NCBI GenBank assembly: GCA_040507005.1
Contig: JBEVVS010000145.1
Span: 1 to 64,000 of the forward strand
DNA from: Thiodiazotropha sp040507005
GTDB lineage: Bacteria; Pseudomonadota; Gammaproteobacteria; Chromatiales; Chromatiaceae
Direction: 5' to 3'
Length of the DNA stretch: 64,000 nt
The position numbers were made by a program, and so were the translations under genes. This document shows positions 62,726-64,000 of this stretch, piece by piece. How positions within the stretch are numbered: position 1 is the stretch's first letter; every line of letters begins with the position of its first letter. A model generated the notes under the pieces. The model searched no databases, was not told the DNA's origin, and saw nothing but the letters and a program-made list of their open reading frames with translations.

Positions 62726-63931
62726 TCACAAACGCTCGCAAAAGTCTCGTAAACTGAATCCCTGCAGATTGATGTCGAGCTCCTTCAGTAGCCCCAGGAC
62801 CTTGAAGCGCTCCCCCATCTCGGATGGCAGGGTTAGATGCTTGACACCCTGAACCAGAGACATGTGCCTGCTCAGATCATTGGGATCCGATTCCGCCAAC
62901 AGACTATCCAGACCATTCGCGATGAGAAAATGGGCTTGGGTGGTATAACCACCCAACCTGAATCCCGATTCCACCGCTGCCCGGGCAAGTGCGGTGAAAT
63001 CCACATGGCTGGTGATGTCCTGTAACCCGACCCGGCTAAAAGGATCACCATGGGCGCGATGACGATAGTGGCACATCAAGGTGCCCTGATTCCGCTGCGG
63101 ATGATAGTACTCGGCTTGGCTGTAACCATAATCGATCAGAATAGCGGCACCTTGATTCATGGCTGCGGCCAAAGCCGATATCCATGCAGTCTGACGCAGA
63201 TTGATTTCAGAGACATACCCCGAGGGGAGCTGATCACTGTCTTGAAAGATCGCCTCAACCGCAGACACGAGACCTTGAGTGACAGGTGGGCCAAAACGCT
63301 CCCTCAAGCCATCACCATCACAGATGACGAAACTCTCCTGTATGCCAGTCTCAGTGATACGAAACCGACTCACCGGCATGGCGTCCAATAGTTCGTTGGC
63401 GATTACCACACCGCGAAATCCACTGGGCATCCCATCCAACCATTTCACCCGTGACTGCAGATGGGGGGCACGGCTTTCCAGGGTCTCCTGTTGCCGCGCC
63501 CTGAGTTCTGGGCTGACCTCTAATATCTGGTAACAACCGGGAAGTCTGTCGAGCCTTTCCAACGCCAGCAACAGGTCAGCGGCAAGCAGTCCGGAACCGG
63601 CACCGAACTCCAATAGGTCAGCGCCTTCAACTTCGGTCAATATCGGTTCTATCTGATGGGCAAGACATTGAGCAAACAGCGGGGAGACCTCCGGTGCGGT
63701 GATAAAATCACCCTGTTGACCGAACTTGCGGCTACCGGCCACATAGTAACCAAGCCCTGGCGCATAGAGTGCCATCTGCATGAAGCGATCGAAGGGAATG
63801 GCACCATTCGATTTCTCGATCACGCGTCTTATCTGCCGCATCAATCGTTCGCTGATAGCCTGGGAGGTAGCATCCGGCAGCGGCAGGGTTCTGTTTGCAG
63901 ACACTGATTTTTCGCTAAGACTGTCGGGCAT
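62726..63931 (-). CDS. MidA/NDUFAF7-type SAM-dependent methyltransferase
   Basis: A 401-residue enzyme of the DUF185/COG1565 family: IPFDRFMQMALYAPGLGYYVAG at the start, GDFITAPEVSPLFAQCLA, LLEFGAGSGLLAADLLLALE as SAM-binding motif I, VVIANELLDAMPVSRF, AILIDYGYSQAEYYHPQRNQGTLMCHYRHRAHGDPF. Human NDUFAF7 methylates an Arg in respiratory complex I; the bacterial targets are not established. It faces the thioredoxin-fold gene across 160 bases of unassigned sequence. Confidence 0.88.
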   Translation of the reverse strand: MPDSLSEKSVSANRTLPLPDATSQAISERLMRQIRRVIEKSNGAIPFDRFMQMALYAPGLGYYVAGSRKFGQQGDFITAPEVSPLFAQCLAHQIEPILTEVEGADLLEFGAGSGLLAADLLLALERLDRLPGCYQILEVSPELRARQQETLESRAPHLQSRVKWLDGMPSGFRGVVIANELLDAMPVSRFRITETGIQESFVICDGDGLRERFGPPVTQGLVSAVEAIFQDSDQLPSGYVSEINLRQTAWISALAAAMNQGAAILIDYGYSQAEYYHPQRNQGTLMCHYRHRAHGDPFSRVGLQDITSHVDFTALARAAVESGFRLGGYTTQAHFLIANGLDSLLAESDPNDLSRHMSLVQGVKHLTLPSEMGERFKVLGLLKELDINLQGFSLRDFCERL

Positions 63932-63982
63932 ATATATTTTGAAACCTTGATGAATCCGTTAGAGTAGACAAGACATTCAACC

Positions 63983-64000
63983 ATGGAGTTACTATATGAC
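63983..64000 (+). CDS. Possible start of a gene running off the right edge
   Basis: ATG followed by five codons (MELLYD), 51 bases from the divergent MidA-like gene. This is too little to name a product; the opening residues would suit a small membrane protein such as YciB, but that is a guess. Confidence 0.2.

Noticed and set aside
1..64000. CRISPR arrays, tRNA or rRNA genes, transposases, prophage
   Set aside because: No regularly spaced repeats, no cloverleaf-like segments and no recombinase or phage genes were recognised on reading both strands; a dedicated tRNA/CRISPR scan would be needed to exclude them fully.

Overview
The window looks like a chromosome segment of a sulfur-oxidising, metabolically flexible gammaproteobacterium, most likely of the Chromatiales / Sedimenticola-Thiodiazotropha type. 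That placement is an inference from gene content: a Tat-exported SoxB, an uptake [NiFe] hydrogenase, a B12-dependent ribonucleotide reductase, a molybdate transporter, a molybdopterin respiratory operon and the usual gammaproteobacterial housekeeping pairs (dksA-gluQ, cpxRA-cpxP, dsbA/dsbB, rsd, slt). No rRNA, tRNA, CRISPR array, transposase or prophage was seen.

Layout. 0-11 kb: the start of a hydrogenase small-subunit gene (running off the left edge) behind a near-consensus sigma-54 promoter, nrdJ, pcm, a zinc-ribbon protein, a secreted beta-helix protein, an HDAC-like amidohydrolase, dsbB, a NifX-like protein, a porin and two unknown lipoproteins. 11-21 kb: modABC, a PilZ protein, a CpxRA-like two-component system with a PepSY membrane protein and a CpxP/Spy chaperone, an in-frame fusion of a C_GCAxxG_C_C redox domain to a dimeric dUTPase, and a quinone oxidoreductase. 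21-37 kb is the most distinctive part. It holds a four-gene respiratory operon (multihaem NapC-like cytochrome, four-cluster ferredoxin subunit, molybdopterin catalytic subunit, TorD chaperone), a divergent three-gene sensory system (PhnD-like binding protein, histidine kinase, NtrC-type activator), a truncated membrane gene, soxB and a second, TtrSR-like sensory pair. 37-49 kb: nfo, a LysE exporter, a glycerophosphodiesterase, cysZ, an aminotransferase, a HAD phosphatase, dksA, gluQ, darP, recJ, batD and a small SET-domain protein. 49-64 kb: dsbA, a GST, a large protein with a PilZ-like C terminus, a Sel1 protein, glcF, slt, a large protein with a class III nucleotidyl-cyclase-like domain, rsd, a secreted unknown, a TauE/SafE exporter, a thioredoxin-fold protein and a MidA-like methyltransferase.

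How the genes fit together. Molybdate uptake (modABC), TorD, the molybdoenzyme and its multihaem electron carrier form a coherent anaerobic or microaerobic respiration module. The divergent sensor/activator genes, a sigma-54 promoter in front of the cytochrome gene, and two GTTACC-N4-GGTAAC dyads in the shared intergenic region predict a substrate-sensing switch. A related GTTAC-N6-GTAAC dyad lies upstream of soxB, beside a second PhnD-type sensor kinase, so sulfur-compound oxidation and the respiration module may share regulatory logic. The substrate of the molybdoenzyme cannot be read from sequence. Its FS0 cluster motif carries Asp in place of the third Cys, and this is the best candidate in the window for something not yet described.
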